NCBI RefSeq assembly: GCF_000828515.1
Contig: NZ_AP010872.1
Coordinates: forward strand, 97,001 to 161,000
Length of the DNA stretch: 64,000 nt
Direction of reading: 5' to 3'
Source of the DNA: Candidatus Ishikawaella capsulata Mpkobe
GTDB taxonomy: Bacteria; Pseudomonadota; Gammaproteobacteria; Enterobacterales; Enterobacteriaceae
Part shown: positions 1 to 9,646 of the stretch, in pieces
Numbering within the stretch: position 1 is the stretch's first letter
Layout of the letters: every line of letters starts with the position of its first letter
The notes under the pieces: model-generated
What the model saw: only the letters and a program-made list of their open reading frames with translations
What the model was told of the DNA's origin: nothing
Database searches by the model: none
Position numbers and translations under genes: made by a program

Positions 1-333
1 TTGATTGATGGATATTGTAATTCTTTATGGAATAACATAATTAAAGTGATGAAGTATCGAAATGTTCCAATTTATGTAGATAATATTAATCAACAATTAA
101 CAACTTCTTGGATTACTTGGAAAATTCCTGAGTATATTCCATATCATAGTAAGTATAAAATTACTTTGAAAGTGCAAAATAATAAACAAATATTGATTTT
201 AAAATTAATCGACTTACAAAGTTACCAAAAATCGATTACATCTGCAATACAAAGACACAAATATAATGCTTTAATGATGAATGAAATAAGCAAAGGACTC
301 AATAGAATATATTATGCACAATATATGAAATGA
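1..333 (+). CDS. bamC: BamC (NlpB) outer-membrane assembly lipoprotein, 3' part of a shortened gene
   Basis: BamC is a lipoprotein of the BAM complex, which inserts beta-barrel proteins into the outer membrane. The frame is open from base 1, so the start, signal peptide and lipobox lie upstream of the window. The 110 visible residues align with the first helix-grip domain of E. coli BamC: a segment like LTTxWxxW near residue 33, then KITLKVQ and a closing MMNEISKGLNR. The reading frame then stops, while E. coli BamC continues with a linker and a second helix-grip domain of more than 100 residues. I see no trace of that domain in 334-517. In E. coli bamC lies a few genes from dapE, which fits this context. 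It may be a functional minimal BamC or a decaying gene. Identity is by recalled similarity. Confidence 0.72.
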   Translation: MIDGYCNSLWNNIIKVMKYRNVPIYVDNINQQLTTSWITWKIPEYIPYHSKYKITLKVQNNKQILILKLIDLQSYQKSITSAIQRHKYNALMMNEISKGLNRIYYAQYMK

Positions 334-517
334 TATAATTTCATAAATAGTATTAAATACTAATTTGTATTTTTGTAAATGTTGTACAGAAATTTATTCT
401 TGGTTGTGTTAAATGATTGAAAATCAGAGTAATAAAAAGAACAAGTGCTGCCATTAAATTGCAGCCTTCTAACTACTATATAAAATATATTATCTTACAA
501 GATACATATTGAAAATA

Positions 518-1645
518 TTAAGCGATTAATGTTTCTATAATTTTTTGATACATCAATCTTAATCTTTGTAAATCAGAAACTCTCACAAATTCATTAATTT
601 TATGGATAGTTGCATTAACTGGACCTAATTCTACTATTTGTGCACCTATGTAATTAATAAAACGACCATCTGATGTACCACCCGTAGTAAGTAATTGAGG
701 TTTTTTCTTGTTATAATAGACAACTGAACTTATTACAGCATCAATTAATTTACCATGCGTAGTCAGAAAAGGTTGTCCGGAAATATGCCAATCAATAGTA
801 TAATGTAATTTATAACTATTAAAGAGTTCCTCTACCCGTTGACAAATTTGTTTAGAGCTTAATGCAGTACCAAATCTAAAATTAAATTGAACAAATAAGC
901 TACCTGGAATTATATTATTCTGACCAGTACCAGATTGTATATTTGAAATTTGCATACTGGTAGGCGGGAAAAATGAATTGCCTTTATCCCATTCAATCTT
1001 AATAAGTGAATTTAATAATGGTATTCCCCGATGTATGGGATTATCTGCTAAATGTGGATAAGCTACATGACCCTGAATACCATGGATAGTTAAGTTACCT
1101 GTTATAGAACCACGTCTGCCGTTTTTTATTACATCTCCTATTATTTCTATACTAGAAGGTTCTCCAATAATACAATATTCTATTTTTTCTTTCTTAGCGA
1201 TCAGACGTTCTATTACTTTTAATGTTCCATTAATAGCACTAGTTTCCTCATCGGAAGTAATTAAAAATGCAAGACGTCCTTTATGATTAGGATATTTTTT
1301 TACAAAAGATTCTGCAGCAACCACCATAGCTGCAAGAGAACCTTTCATATCAGCTGCACCTCTACCAAATAGCATCCCATCTAATATCACTGGTTCAAAT
1401 GGAGGATGCTTCCAAATACTAACATCACCTGGAGGAACTACATCAGTATGCCCTGCAAAAACTAGAGTTTCTCCTATTCCGTGAGTTGCCCAAAAATTAT
1501 TGGTATTACCAATATTTATTATTTCTATTTGAAAACCTATGGCTTCTAATCGTTTTATTAATAATTTCTGACATCCAGCATCGTTAGGACTAAGAGATGG
1601 GCGACTAATTAATTGCTGTGCAAGTGCAATAACTGGACAAAACAT
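518..1645 (-). CDS. dapE: Succinyl-diaminopimelate desuccinylase DapE
   Basis: This zinc hydrolase of the M20 family removes succinate from N-succinyl-LL-diaminopimelate, a late step in making meso-diaminopimelate for peptidoglycan and lysine. The 375-residue length equals the E. coli enzyme. Metal ligands are visible: His66 in [11 protein letters not shown], Asp99 in GRGAADMKG, Glu133/134 in SDEE, Glu162 in GEPSS and a His near residue 348 in HKINE. The start [13 protein letters not shown] matches the E. coli N-terminus directly. The gene is convergent with bamC and followed by a long gene-free spacer on its 5' side. It is kept for cell wall synthesis and probably for lysine supply to a host. 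Confidence 0.97.
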   Translation of the reverse strand: MFCPVIALAQQLISRPSLSPNDAGCQKLLIKRLEAIGFQIEIINIGNTNNFWATHGIGETLVFAGHTDVVPPGDVSIWKHPPFEPVILDGMLFGRGAADMKGSLAAMVVAAESFVKKYPNHKGRLAFLITSDEETSAINGTLKVIERLIAKKEKIEYCIIGEPSSIEIIGDVIKNGRRGSITGNLTIHGIQGHVAYPHLADNPIHRGIPLLNSLIKIEWDKGNSFFPPTSMQISNIQSGTGQNNIIPGSLFVQFNFRFGTALSSKQICQRVEELFNSYKLHYTIDWHISGQPFLTTHGKLIDAVISSVVYYNKKKPQLLTTGGTSDGRFINYIGAQIVELGPVNATIHKINEFVRVSDLQRLRLMYQKIIETLIA

Positions 1646-3207
1646 ATTTTCTGATTCCCCAAATACAACTAAATATACTTTATATTAAAAGATTAATAAT
1701 CTATAATTAACTATTATTTTAACAACCTACATAGATTTAAGTTTAATTTAATTTATTTAAAATAGTATCATTTTTAATAAAATATGTAATTTTTAAATAC
1801 AACGTTTATATGCTAAAAAGCTCCTCACAATGAATTAAATGATGAAGGCTTATAATCAAATATATAGATATATTTATTTAAAATATCTATAATAATGCAT
1901 ATTAATTAAAAATTAATCTACAGATATATGCGATATTTAATACTACAGTTATTTATTTTACTAAAATAGAAAATAATTGAAAAAACAGAAGCATTACTTG
2001 CTGACGTTGGTTAAGCTCACGGGATGTGAGTGATTAATTACAAATAATAATAGCTATTAGTACGTGACATTTTTTTTATTAGGTAGTTCGATTACAAGTA
2101 GCTGGACCAACTTCAACCATAATTTATCTAATTTATGGTATGTTTTGCTGTTTTATCGTACTGCTTTAGAATAGCTAATGTTACATCTTCCATCGATTGG
2201 GTAGTTTTGTTTATTACGCCAGGGATTTTTATGGTGAAAAAGCTTCGTATGAGACTTGATTTATATACTTTATGAACTTGGCCCTGACAGGAATTTTTGA
2301 TATCACATGTATAGCAATTTATGTAAATTACTGGCATTATTTTAAGACGAGACCGCAATTATTAATAGCTTTGCCTTATTAAGGATTTATTGAATATGAT
2401 TTGCCGAAAGGTTTTTGTTTTCTGCAATTAATATAATTATTTTATTTATGGTAGTAAGTAAGCTGAGTCTTTTTAAGTAGTGGTTAGTTATTATATGGTA
2501 ATCCCGGCAACTTGTATTTATTGACTGAAAACATATTTTTTGAAAGCATGGATTGCTTTTGGATTTTGCTTGAATTGAGTTAGTAGGAATTGCAGCTGAT
2601 GTAGTAGGGCAATTAATACTATAATTTTGTGCTTATCTTTTTTATATAAGTTGGTTTATACTGCCCTTTGAGTTGGATCACAGTGCCTTTGTTACTTTTT
2701 TCCCAAGCTTGGAGTACTTTATGTTATATTAATTTTTAATAGAATTAAATTCTACTAAATTTTTGTTATTTTGTTTTAGACCAGCCGTAAAATAAGTAAG
2801 AAATTACATATTTGCTATATTAAATTGGATGATCCTAATCACTTATATTATTTCTGCGATGCATTGGTGTATTGTGCTAATGCTAATTTTATAATGTTTT
2901 TTATACGTAAACGTGTGTCAATTATTCATAAACTTTATTAATAAATACACCAGATATGAATGAACATCTAAACTAGATAATTTATCTTAAAAAATTTAGC
3001 ATAATATGCTTATATTATGAGTTTTTTATCTTTTTAATTAAGGTTTCAATAAAATTGAACTTTAATTATTTTTACCCACGCAAAATAAATTTTCATGTAT
3101 ATTGAAGTCTGCTCTTAGCATTTGCTGATTAATTATATAATTAAACATTTATAATAAGTTGATATAATTTATTACTCGTAAGTTGACAGATTTATTGAGA
3201 ATTTATC
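1646..3207. other. Gene-free spacer with an unidentified decayed core
   Basis: No convincing gene lies between dapE and ydjM. 1646-1980 and 2740-3207 are very AT-rich and show nothing. The middle part, roughly 1985-2730, is visibly richer in G and C and in mixed codons, and all frames are broken by stops every few tens of codons. That composition is typical of a decayed gene rather than an ancestral spacer. Plus-strand fragments read as hydrophobic segments in switching frames, but I could not match them to a known protein. Confidence 0.5.
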
Positions 3208-3783
3208 ATGACAGCTCAAGGTCATATTATTTTTGCTATTGCTATTACTATTTTTGCTAAGCGTGCTATATTAGCCGTATTGCTCGTCAATGCTGATTGG
3301 TGGCATTTGCTTCCAGCAGCTCTTTTGACTTGTTTGCTACCAGATATTGATCATAAGAATTCTGTAATTGGTCAAAGAATTAGATGGTTATCTATACCAA
3401 TAGCGCGAGTTTGCGGACATCGTGGTTTTACCCATAGTTTATTGTGTATAGTATTGTTATGGTTGTGTTTATATTGGTTATATTCGTTTCCCAAATGGTT
3501 GATGCCACTTGATGTAATTCAGGGAATGATTATAGGATATCTTAGTCATATTATGGCTGATATGTTAACTTCAGCTGGAGTGCCTTTATTTTGGCCATGT
3601 CGTTGGAGATGCAGTTTGCCTTTACTAAAAACCAAAACAAATTATCAGATTGAACTTGAGCGTATTCTATGTTTCTTACTTATAAGTTATGCTTTCTGTG
3701 CTCCTACAAATATAAATTTATTTTTCATAAAACCTTTGTTTAATTATTTTCATAATAGCATTAACCATTTAATTAATATATAA
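3208..3783 (+). CDS. ydjM: YdjM-like inner-membrane metal-dependent hydrolase family protein
   Basis: This 191-residue protein resembles E. coli YdjM along its length, a LexA-regulated inner-membrane protein of the metal-dependent hydrolase / phage-holin-like family (YbcI/DUF457 type) whose biochemical role is not established. Landmarks are MTAQGHIIFAIA at the start, WWHLLPAALLTCLLPDIDH near residues 31-49, GHRGFTHS near residue 70 and GYLSHIMADMLTSAGVPLFWP near 112-132. The conserved His/Asp residues (PDIDH, HRGFTH, SHxxAD) look like metal ligands. There are about four hydrophobic segments. In E. coli ydjM is far from both dapE and fabI, so this is a rearrangement joint. I saw no SOS box upstream. 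Confidence 0.88.
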   Translation: MTAQGHIIFAIAITIFAKRAILAVLLVNADWWHLLPAALLTCLLPDIDHKNSVIGQRIRWLSIPIARVCGHRGFTHSLLCIVLLWLCLYWLYSFPKWLMPLDVIQGMIIGYLSHIMADMLTSAGVPLFWPCRWRCSLPLLKTKTNYQIELERILCFLLISYAFCAPTNINLFFIKPLFNYFHNSINHLINI

Positions 3784-4324
3784 TTAAGAGTTATCTCTCT
3801 GGAACAAGAATTATTTAATAGTTAAACCTAACATTAAGTAGACACGATAAATTATAAATCGTATTTATTTTATAAAAATTTTTAAGTAATTTTTCACCAT
3901 ATTAAACTAGTAGATAGAAAACCTTGTCCAGTTGCAGGTAAACTGGATGAAATGGCTATTTACGATACAAGCGGATACTATGATAAAGATCATTATCTTT
4001 TTATAGCAGTTCTTCAGTATGGAAAATAAATAGATGAAACTGCTTGTCATAATATCTCAAGTTTAGAAATTTGCCAATTTTCCAGAGGAAGTATCAGGAT
4101 GATTATAATGTAAAGTTAATCAAAGTGGGTTGTTTATTTATATATTAATAAGAAACATTAGATATCTAGCATCTGCTATATACTTATAGGTAAACAAAAT
4201 AATGCTATTAAAAATCCTACAATTCATCTAATATAATTTTTATATATATAAAAATATGCATACATCTATGTATATGATTAAATATAGTATTTTACTATAA
4301 ATATTTAACATCAAGGAAAATATT
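3784..4324. other. Spacer upstream of fabI with a possible gene remnant
   Basis: There is no intact gene here. Around 3905-4100 the composition becomes gene-like, and one plus-strand frame gives about 35 open codons (from roughly 3915) with a readable protein-like stretch before stops accumulate. I could not assign it. The sap genes that precede fabI in E. coli are not recognisable. The last 200 bases are AT-rich and probably carry the fabI promoter. Confidence 0.4.
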
Positions 4325-5092
4325 GTGGGTTTTCTTTCTGGAAAACGTATTTTAATTACTGGTATTGCTAATAAGCAATCTATTGCTTGGGGTATTGCGC
4401 AAGCTATGCATAAGCAAAAGGCTATATTAGGTTTTACTTATGAAAATAATAGATTAAGAATACGTGTAGAAGAATGTGCTAAAATAGTAGGATCAGAAAT
4501 TATATTACCATGTGATGTATCAAACGATACAAGTATAAAAGATTTTTTTTGTAAACTATCTGAGTTTTGGAATAAATTTGATGGTTTTGTGCATTCCATT
4601 GCTTTTGCTCCTAGTGATCAATTTGTTGGTGATTATGTAAATAATGTTACTAGAGAAGGTTTTAAAATTGCTCAGGAAATTAGTTCTTATAGTTTTGTGG
4701 CAATGGCTAGAGAATCTCGTAGTATGATTAATAAAGGTGGATCTCTTCTTACATTATCTTATTTAGGATCTGAACGTGCTGTTCCATTTTATAATGTTAT
4801 GGGTCCAGCAAAAGCATCTTTAGAAGCTAATGTGCGTTATATGGCTCATGCTCTGGGTCCTGATGGCATTCGTGTTAATGCTATTTCTGCCGGGCCAATA
4901 CGCACTTTAGCAGCTAGTGCTATCAAAAATTTTCGTAAAATGTTAGCTGAATACACACCAAGAACAGCTCTACATAGAAATGTTAGTATTGAAGATATAG
5001 GTAATACTGCTGCATTTTTAGTTTCTGAATTAGCTCTTGGGATAACGGGGGAAGTAATACACGTAGATGGGGGTTTTAATATTGCTTTTTAA
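4325..5092 (+). CDS. fabI: Enoyl-[acyl-carrier-protein] reductase (NADH) FabI
   Basis: FabI reduces trans-2-enoyl-ACP to acyl-ACP, the last step of each fatty-acid elongation round. The 255-residue short-chain dehydrogenase starts with GTG, as supported by AAGGA a few bases upstream and by the exact N-terminal match [15 protein letters not shown]. The catalytic Tyr156-x6-Lys163 motif is visible in YNVMGPAK, with the other conserved Tyr in LSYLG about ten residues earlier. The cofactor-site sequence [11 protein letters not shown] is retained. The protein ends at VDGGFNIAF, about seven residues short of E. coli FabI, which loses only the flexible tail. It opens the block that continues with rnb and pyrF as in E. 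coli. Confidence 0.97.
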   Translation: MGFLSGKRILITGIANKQSIAWGIAQAMHKQKAILGFTYENNRLRIRVEECAKIVGSEIILPCDVSNDTSIKDFFCKLSEFWNKFDGFVHSIAFAPSDQFVGDYVNNVTREGFKIAQEISSYSFVAMARESRSMINKGGSLLTLSYLGSERAVPFYNVMGPAKASLEANVRYMAHALGPDGIRVNAISAGPIRTLAASAIKNFRKMLAEYTPRTALHRNVSIEDIGNTAAFLVSELALGITGEVIHVDGGFNIAF

Positions 5093-5267
5093 AATAAATT
5101 GCTTTATTATCATAAATAATAATTACTTTCATAAGATTATTAAGTTAATATAATTAAAGTCATATTCAAATTGATAATGTAATTTAAATAGTATATAGTA
5201 CTTATATTGTAGCTATATAATATTAATTATATTATTTATTCTTAACTCCAACACTAATAAATAAAAT

Positions 5268-7217
5268 ATGTTACAGGGTAATCCATTACTCAAACAGCTC
5301 AAAAAACAACTAAACGCTAAAATGCCACGTGTAGAAGGTGTAGTAAAATGTACTAAAAATTTTGGTTTTCTTGAAGCTAATAGCAAAAAAAACTATTTCA
5401 TTCCTCCAACAAACATGAAAAAAGTCATTCATGGTGATCGTATTATTGCTGTTATTCATACTAGCGAGGAAAAGCGTGAAATAGCTGAACCAGAAATATT
5501 AATTGAATCTTTTTTAAAAAGGTTTATTGGCAAAGTTATTCAAAAAAAAGAAAATAACTTTTTTATTATTCCTGATCATCCTATAGTAAAACAACATATT
5601 ATTCCTTGTCAGGTCGCGACAAATTTACAGCATAATTTTAAGATAGGAGACTGGGCTATTGCTGAAATCCGTAAACATCCCTTAAAAGATAATTGTGGCT
5701 TGTATGCAGAATTAACGGAATTTATAGTGAGAGAAGATGATTCTTTAGTACCTTGGTGGGTGACTTTATCTCGTTATAATTTGGAACGTCATGCTCCTAA
5801 AGCGGAAAATGTAGAATTATACAATGATCATCTTATTCGTAAAGATTTGACTGATATTAATTTCATAACAGTAGATAATAGTAATACTGAAGATATGGAT
5901 GATGCAGTTTATGTTGAAGAAATATCTGATGGGAAACTACGTTTAAATGTGGCTATTGCTGACCCTACTGCTTACATTTCAGAAGGAAGTAAATTAGATA
6001 AAATAGCTGCTCAACGTGCTTTTACTAATTATTTACCTGGTTTCAATATTCCGATGCTACCAAGAGAAATTTCTGATAATATTTGTTCATTACATCCACA
6101 TGTGCCTCGTCCAGTATTGGTTTGCTCTGTTATCGTTAATAGAGATGGAACTATTTCCCATGAGATAATTTTTTTTACTGCATGGATTACATCAAAAGCT
6201 AAATTAGCTTATAATAATGTTTCTGATTGGTTAGAAAAATCAGGTAATTGGGTACCTCCCAATGATCAAATAGCTAGCCAACTTCACTTATTACATGATC
6301 TTTGCCTAATACGTAAGAAATGGCGTCAAGATCATGCGTTAGTTTTTCATGATCGTCCTGATTATCGATTTATTATAAATAAAAAAAATGAAGTAACAGA
6401 TATCATTGCTGAACCTCGTCGTATCGCTAATCGTATGATTGAGGAAGCTATGATAGTTGCTAACATATGTGCTGCTAAAGTACTTTATGAAAATCTAGGA
6501 TTCGGAGTATATAATGTGCATACTGGTTTTGATGCAGTTAAAGCTGAGCAGGTATCATCTTTGCTTGCAGCACATGGTATTATCGTAGATACTAACAATA
6601 TTAGAACATTAGAAGGATTCTGTTTACTTAAGCGTAAACTTAATGAACAACCTACGAGATATCTTGAGAGCCTTATAAGACGTTTTCAATCGTCTACAGA
6701 AATAACCACAAAACCAGGACCACATTTTGTTTTGGGGTTAGAATGTTATGCAACTTGGACTTCTCCTATTCGTAAATATGGAGATATGATAAATCATCGT
6801 TTGCTAAAAATAATTATTAAGGGTGAAAAAACAATCTGTCCGGCAGAAACATTAACAACTAAAATAAGCGAAATGCGTCGTCTTAATCGCTTGGCAGAAA
6901 GAGATATTACAGATTGGTTATATGCTGATTTTTTATCTCGATTTGCTGGTACACAAAAAAAATTCACTGCGGAAATTATAGATGTTGCACGTAGTGGCAT
7001 GCGAATCCGCTTGTTAGAAAATGGTGCCTCTGCGTTTATTCCTAAATTATTTATTCATGATATACCTAATGAATTAACTTATAGTTATGAAAATGGTACG
7101 GTACTTATTAAAAATGAAATTATTTATCGTATATCTGATATGATTAAAGTATCAATTGATGAAGTACGAAGAGAAGATCGTAGCATTATTGCACGTCCTG
7201 TGTGTGCTTTTATCTAA
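5268..7217 (+). CDS. rnb: Exoribonuclease II
   Basis: RNase II degrades single-stranded RNA processively from the 3' end. The protein has 649 residues against about 644 in E. coli. Two cold-shock-like RNA-binding domains precede the RNB catalytic domain, and an S1 domain follows near residues 560-640. The metal-binding acidic cluster is intact in the motif [12 protein letters not shown] near residue 200, which supplies the four conserved Asp residues. The [13 protein letters not shown] and [13 protein letters not shown] blocks are also present. In E. coli yciW separates fabI and rnb, and here that gene is gone. The gene converges on pyrF. Confidence 0.96.
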   Translation: MLQGNPLLKQLKKQLNAKMPRVEGVVKCTKNFGFLEANSKKNYFIPPTNMKKVIHGDRIIAVIHTSEEKREIAEPEILIESFLKRFIGKVIQKKENNFFIIPDHPIVKQHIIPCQVATNLQHNFKIGDWAIAEIRKHPLKDNCGLYAELTEFIVREDDSLVPWWVTLSRYNLERHAPKAENVELYNDHLIRKDLTDINFITVDNSNTEDMDDAVYVEEISDGKLRLNVAIADPTAYISEGSKLDKIAAQRAFTNYLPGFNIPMLPREISDNICSLHPHVPRPVLVCSVIVNRDGTISHEIIFFTAWITSKAKLAYNNVSDWLEKSGNWVPPNDQIASQLHLLHDLCLIRKKWRQDHALVFHDRPDYRFIINKKNEVTDIIAEPRRIANRMIEEAMIVANICAAKVLYENLGFGVYNVHTGFDAVKAEQVSSLLAAHGIIVDTNNIRTLEGFCLLKRKLNEQPTRYLESLIRRFQSSTEITTKPGPHFVLGLECYATWTSPIRKYGDMINHRLLKIIIKGEKTICPAETLTTKISEMRRLNRLAERDITDWLYADFLSRFAGTQKKFTAEIIDVARSGMRIRLLENGASAFIPKLFIHDIPNELTYSYENGTVLIKNEIIYRISDMIKVSIDEVRREDRSIIARPVCAFI

Positions 7218-7235
7218 TAATCTGATTATTAGATA
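7211..7235. terminator. Hairpin between convergent rnb and pyrF
   Basis: A perfect 10-bp stem (TATCTAATAA with TTATTAGATA) encloses a 5-base loop and overlaps the rnb stop codon. A second weak inverted repeat (ATAGAT/ATCTAT) follows near 7251. The position between two converging genes suggests a transcription end, but there is no clear T-run, so it may only be an RNA 3' stabiliser. Confidence 0.45.
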
Positions 7236-7281
7236 ATGACTACAAATGAATAGATACATTCATCTATATGATGTTATTATA

Positions 7282-8001
7282 TTATTTAAAGGAGTTTATA
7301 ATAGATGTTAAAGTAAATATTGGATTAGTCGATTCTGTAACCGGACGACCAACTACTATATAGTCTGCACCAGATAAATGAGCTTGTTGAGGTGTCATAA
7401 TACGACGCTGATCATCTTCATCCATATCACTATTAATGAAACGTATTCCTGGAGTAACTAATATAAAATCCTTACCAAATATCTGCTTAAAGTGATTAGC
7501 TTCTTTAGGAGAACATACAACTCCATCTAAATTGCATTCATATGCGAGTCGCGCAAGTCGTTCAGCATGTTCAAATGGTGTAGAATGAATTCCTATTTCA
7601 TATAAATCTTGTTTTTCCATACTTGTTAGTATAGTGACAGCAATTAGTTTAGGCGCATCTTTACCTAAAGAATCCAATATTTTACGTGCAGTATTCATCA
7701 TACGAGTTCCACCATTAGCATGAAGATTTAACATCCATACTCCTAATTCTGCTGCTGCTGCTACAGCTCGTCCCGTAGTATTAGGTATATCGTAAAATTT
7801 TAAGTCAAGAAAAACTTCAAAACCTCTTTCTTGTAAAAGCTTTACTAAGTAAGGTCCAAATAAAGTAAACATTTCTTTGCCTACTTTTAGTCTGCAGCTC
7901 TCAGGATCAATGCAATCAACCAAAGATAATGTTTCATTTAAATTCTTATAATCAAGAGCAAGAATAACGGGAGAATTGTTTTTTTTATGTAAATTAGTCA
8001 T
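7282..8001 (-). CDS. pyrF: Orotidine 5'-phosphate decarboxylase PyrF
   Basis: PyrF converts OMP to UMP, the last step of de novo pyrimidine synthesis. The 239-residue TIM-barrel protein carries the catalytic DxKxxDI signature in [11 protein letters not shown] near residues 65-75. The N-terminal VILALDY strand contributes the first catalytic Asp, and the phosphate-binding end [12 protein letters not shown] is present. E. coli PyrF is about 245 residues. The intervening yciM/yciS genes that separate pyrF from pgpB in E. coli are missing. Confidence 0.96.
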   Translation of the reverse strand: MTNLHKKNNSPVILALDYKNLNETLSLVDCIDPESCRLKVGKEMFTLFGPYLVKLLQERGFEVFLDLKFYDIPNTTGRAVAAAAELGVWMLNLHANGGTRMMNTARKILDSLGKDAPKLIAVTILTSMEKQDLYEIGIHSTPFEHAERLARLAYECNLDGVVCSPKEANHFKQIFGKDFILVTPGIRFINSDMDEDDQRRIMTPQQAHLSGADYIVVGRPVTESTNPIFTLTSIINSFK

Positions 8002-8129
8002 ATTTAATTTTATTGTTTATCGAAAAAAATTATTTTAACTTATATAATCATTTATTTTAATGTTAAAAAATAATTATTTTTATTTTTTAAGAAGAATACT
8101 GTTAGTACCTCTAATTCAGATTATTCATA

Positions 8130-8867
8130 TCAAAAATCTTGTTCATAATTTTTTATTAAAAAAAAAGAAGAAACAATTTTAATACACGTAAATGCAATAA
8201 TTAATAACCATGATAACAATATCGCAAAAATTAGATCCCAAGACCAATGCATTCCTAAAAAAAGCCTACTAGCCATCACTGCATCAGCCCATAAAAACAG
8301 AAATACAACAGTTTTAATGTAGCGACGAGGCCAAAGTAATATAGTAGCTAATAGAGACCAAGTAGTTACAAAAATAGAATGACCAGAAGGAAATGAAAAA
8401 CTGCTTTCTTGAATCCAATAATTTTTTAACCATCTAGGTATTTGAGTATCTTGGGATAACATAATTGAAACTATATTAGTCACTTCATCTCTTCTAAGAT
8501 GATGAAATATTCTTTTATCAAAATTATGTATTTTTGACAACCATATCATATAAGGGCGTGGTTCTTTTATTTGTTCTTTAATAAAATGTTTAGTAAGCTG
8601 ACCTGTTATAATTATACTGTTCATTATTATTATTAATAAAAAAGCACTTTTGAAACAAAGTTGCAAACAACGTACTATGTAAATACTCAATAATATGCTA
8701 ATTAATATACTACACGGAGTATTCACAGTTTCTGTTATAAAATAAAAAAATCTTATTAAAAATGCACTATCTTTAAATTCCCATTTCCATTGAGAAAACC
8801 AAACGATCAATGGTAGTAACAATAGTAAAATTACACTGCTAACTGTATATCTAACTGTTTTATACAT
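8130..8867 (-). CDS. pgpB: Phosphatidylglycerophosphatase B / undecaprenyl pyrophosphate phosphatase PgpB
   Basis: PgpB is a membrane PAP2 lipid phosphatase acting on phosphatidylglycerophosphate and undecaprenyl pyrophosphate. This 245-residue protein (E. coli 254) keeps all three phosphatase motifs: KxxxxxxRP in KEQIKEPRP, PSGH in SFPSGHS, and SRxxxxxHxxxD in ASRLFLGMHWSWD. About six hydrophobic segments are visible, the first near residues 7-25. The long periplasmic insert between motifs 1 and 2 is as in E. coli. It lies next to ribA as in E. coli. Confidence 0.94.
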   Translation of the reverse strand: MYKTVRYTVSSVILLLLLPLIVWFSQWKWEFKDSAFLIRFFYFITETVNTPCSILISILLSIYIVRCLQLCFKSAFLLIIIMNSIIITGQLTKHFIKEQIKEPRPYMIWLSKIHNFDKRIFHHLRRDEVTNIVSIMLSQDTQIPRWLKNYWIQESSFSFPSGHSIFVTTWSLLATILLWPRRYIKTVVFLFLWADAVMASRLFLGMHWSWDLIFAILLSWLLIIAFTCIKIVSSFFLIKNYEQDF

Positions 8868-9032
8868 TTTTCTTCTTTTGATGACCTATAAAATTAACTT
8901 TTCATTTATTAATCAAATTATTTAAGATATTTTCATGTTAACCATATTATGGAATACTAAATTCTAGTTTACTAAAAGTAGTAATTCTAATATGATCATA
9001 ATTGCTAATGGATTTTTTTGGATAATAGTTAA

Positions 9033-9626
9033 ATGCAAATTAAAAAAGTGGCAAAAACTAAACTACCAACTCCATGGGGAGATTTTCTGATGATCGGGTT
9101 TGAAGAGTTATCAACAGGTAACAATCATATTGCATTAGTTTATGGAGATATTAATTATCAATGCCATGTGTTGGCTCGTATACATTCGGAATGTTTAACA
9201 GGAGATGCTTTATTTAGTTTAAGATGTGATTGTGGTTTTCAATTAAAAGCAGCTTTAAATGCTATTGCTATGGAAGGATGTGGTGTTCTTATTTATCATC
9301 GTCAAGAAGGACGTAACATAGGATTACTTAATAAAATTAGAGCATATGCCTTACAAGATGCTGGTTATGATACAGTAGAAGCAAATCATCAATTAGGTTT
9401 CGCTGCTGATGAACGGGATTTTACTCTCTGTGCAGATATGTTTAAATTGCTCAGCATTAATAAAATTAGATTATTAACTAATAATCCTCGCAAAGTAGAA
9501 ATTCTCAAATCAGCAGGAATTAATATTATTGAACGTGTGCCATTAGTTGTAGGTCGCACTTCGCATAATTCACATTATATTGATACAAAAATAACCAAAT
9601 TAGGTCATATAATTCCAAAAAAATGA
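9033..9626 (+). CDS. ribA: GTP cyclohydrolase II RibA
   Basis: RibA opens the GTP ring to start riboflavin synthesis, releasing formate and pyrophosphate. The 197 residues match the E. coli length of 196. The three zinc-binding cysteines are visible in [17 protein letters not shown] near residues 54-69, and the GTP-binding RQEGRNIGL motif is near residue 90. The Lys-rich C-terminus is kept. The gene converges on acnA with only 12 bases between the stop codons. Retention fits a vitamin-supplying symbiont or its own flavin need. Confidence 0.97.
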   Translation: MQIKKVAKTKLPTPWGDFLMIGFEELSTGNNHIALVYGDINYQCHVLARIHSECLTGDALFSLRCDCGFQLKAALNAIAMEGCGVLIYHRQEGRNIGLLNKIRAYALQDAGYDTVEANHQLGFAADERDFTLCADMFKLLSINKIRLLTNNPRKVEILKSAGINIIERVPLVVGRTSHNSHYIDTKITKLGHIIPKK

Positions 9627-9627
9627 T

Positions 9628-9646
9628 TACTATATATTTTATAGTA
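9628..9646. terminator. Possible bidirectional hairpin at the ribA/acnA junction
   Basis: A 7-bp stem TACTATA/TATAGTA with a 5-base loop spans the gap between the convergent ribA and acnA stop codons and runs into the end of acnA. It is AT-only apart from one pair, so the support is positional more than energetic. Confidence 0.35.

Noticed and set aside
2128-2358. A 76-codon minus-strand open frame in the dapE-ydjM spacer as a small gene.
   Set aside because: No ribosome-binding site, no recognisable similarity and a low-information composition. It lies in what looks like decayed DNA.
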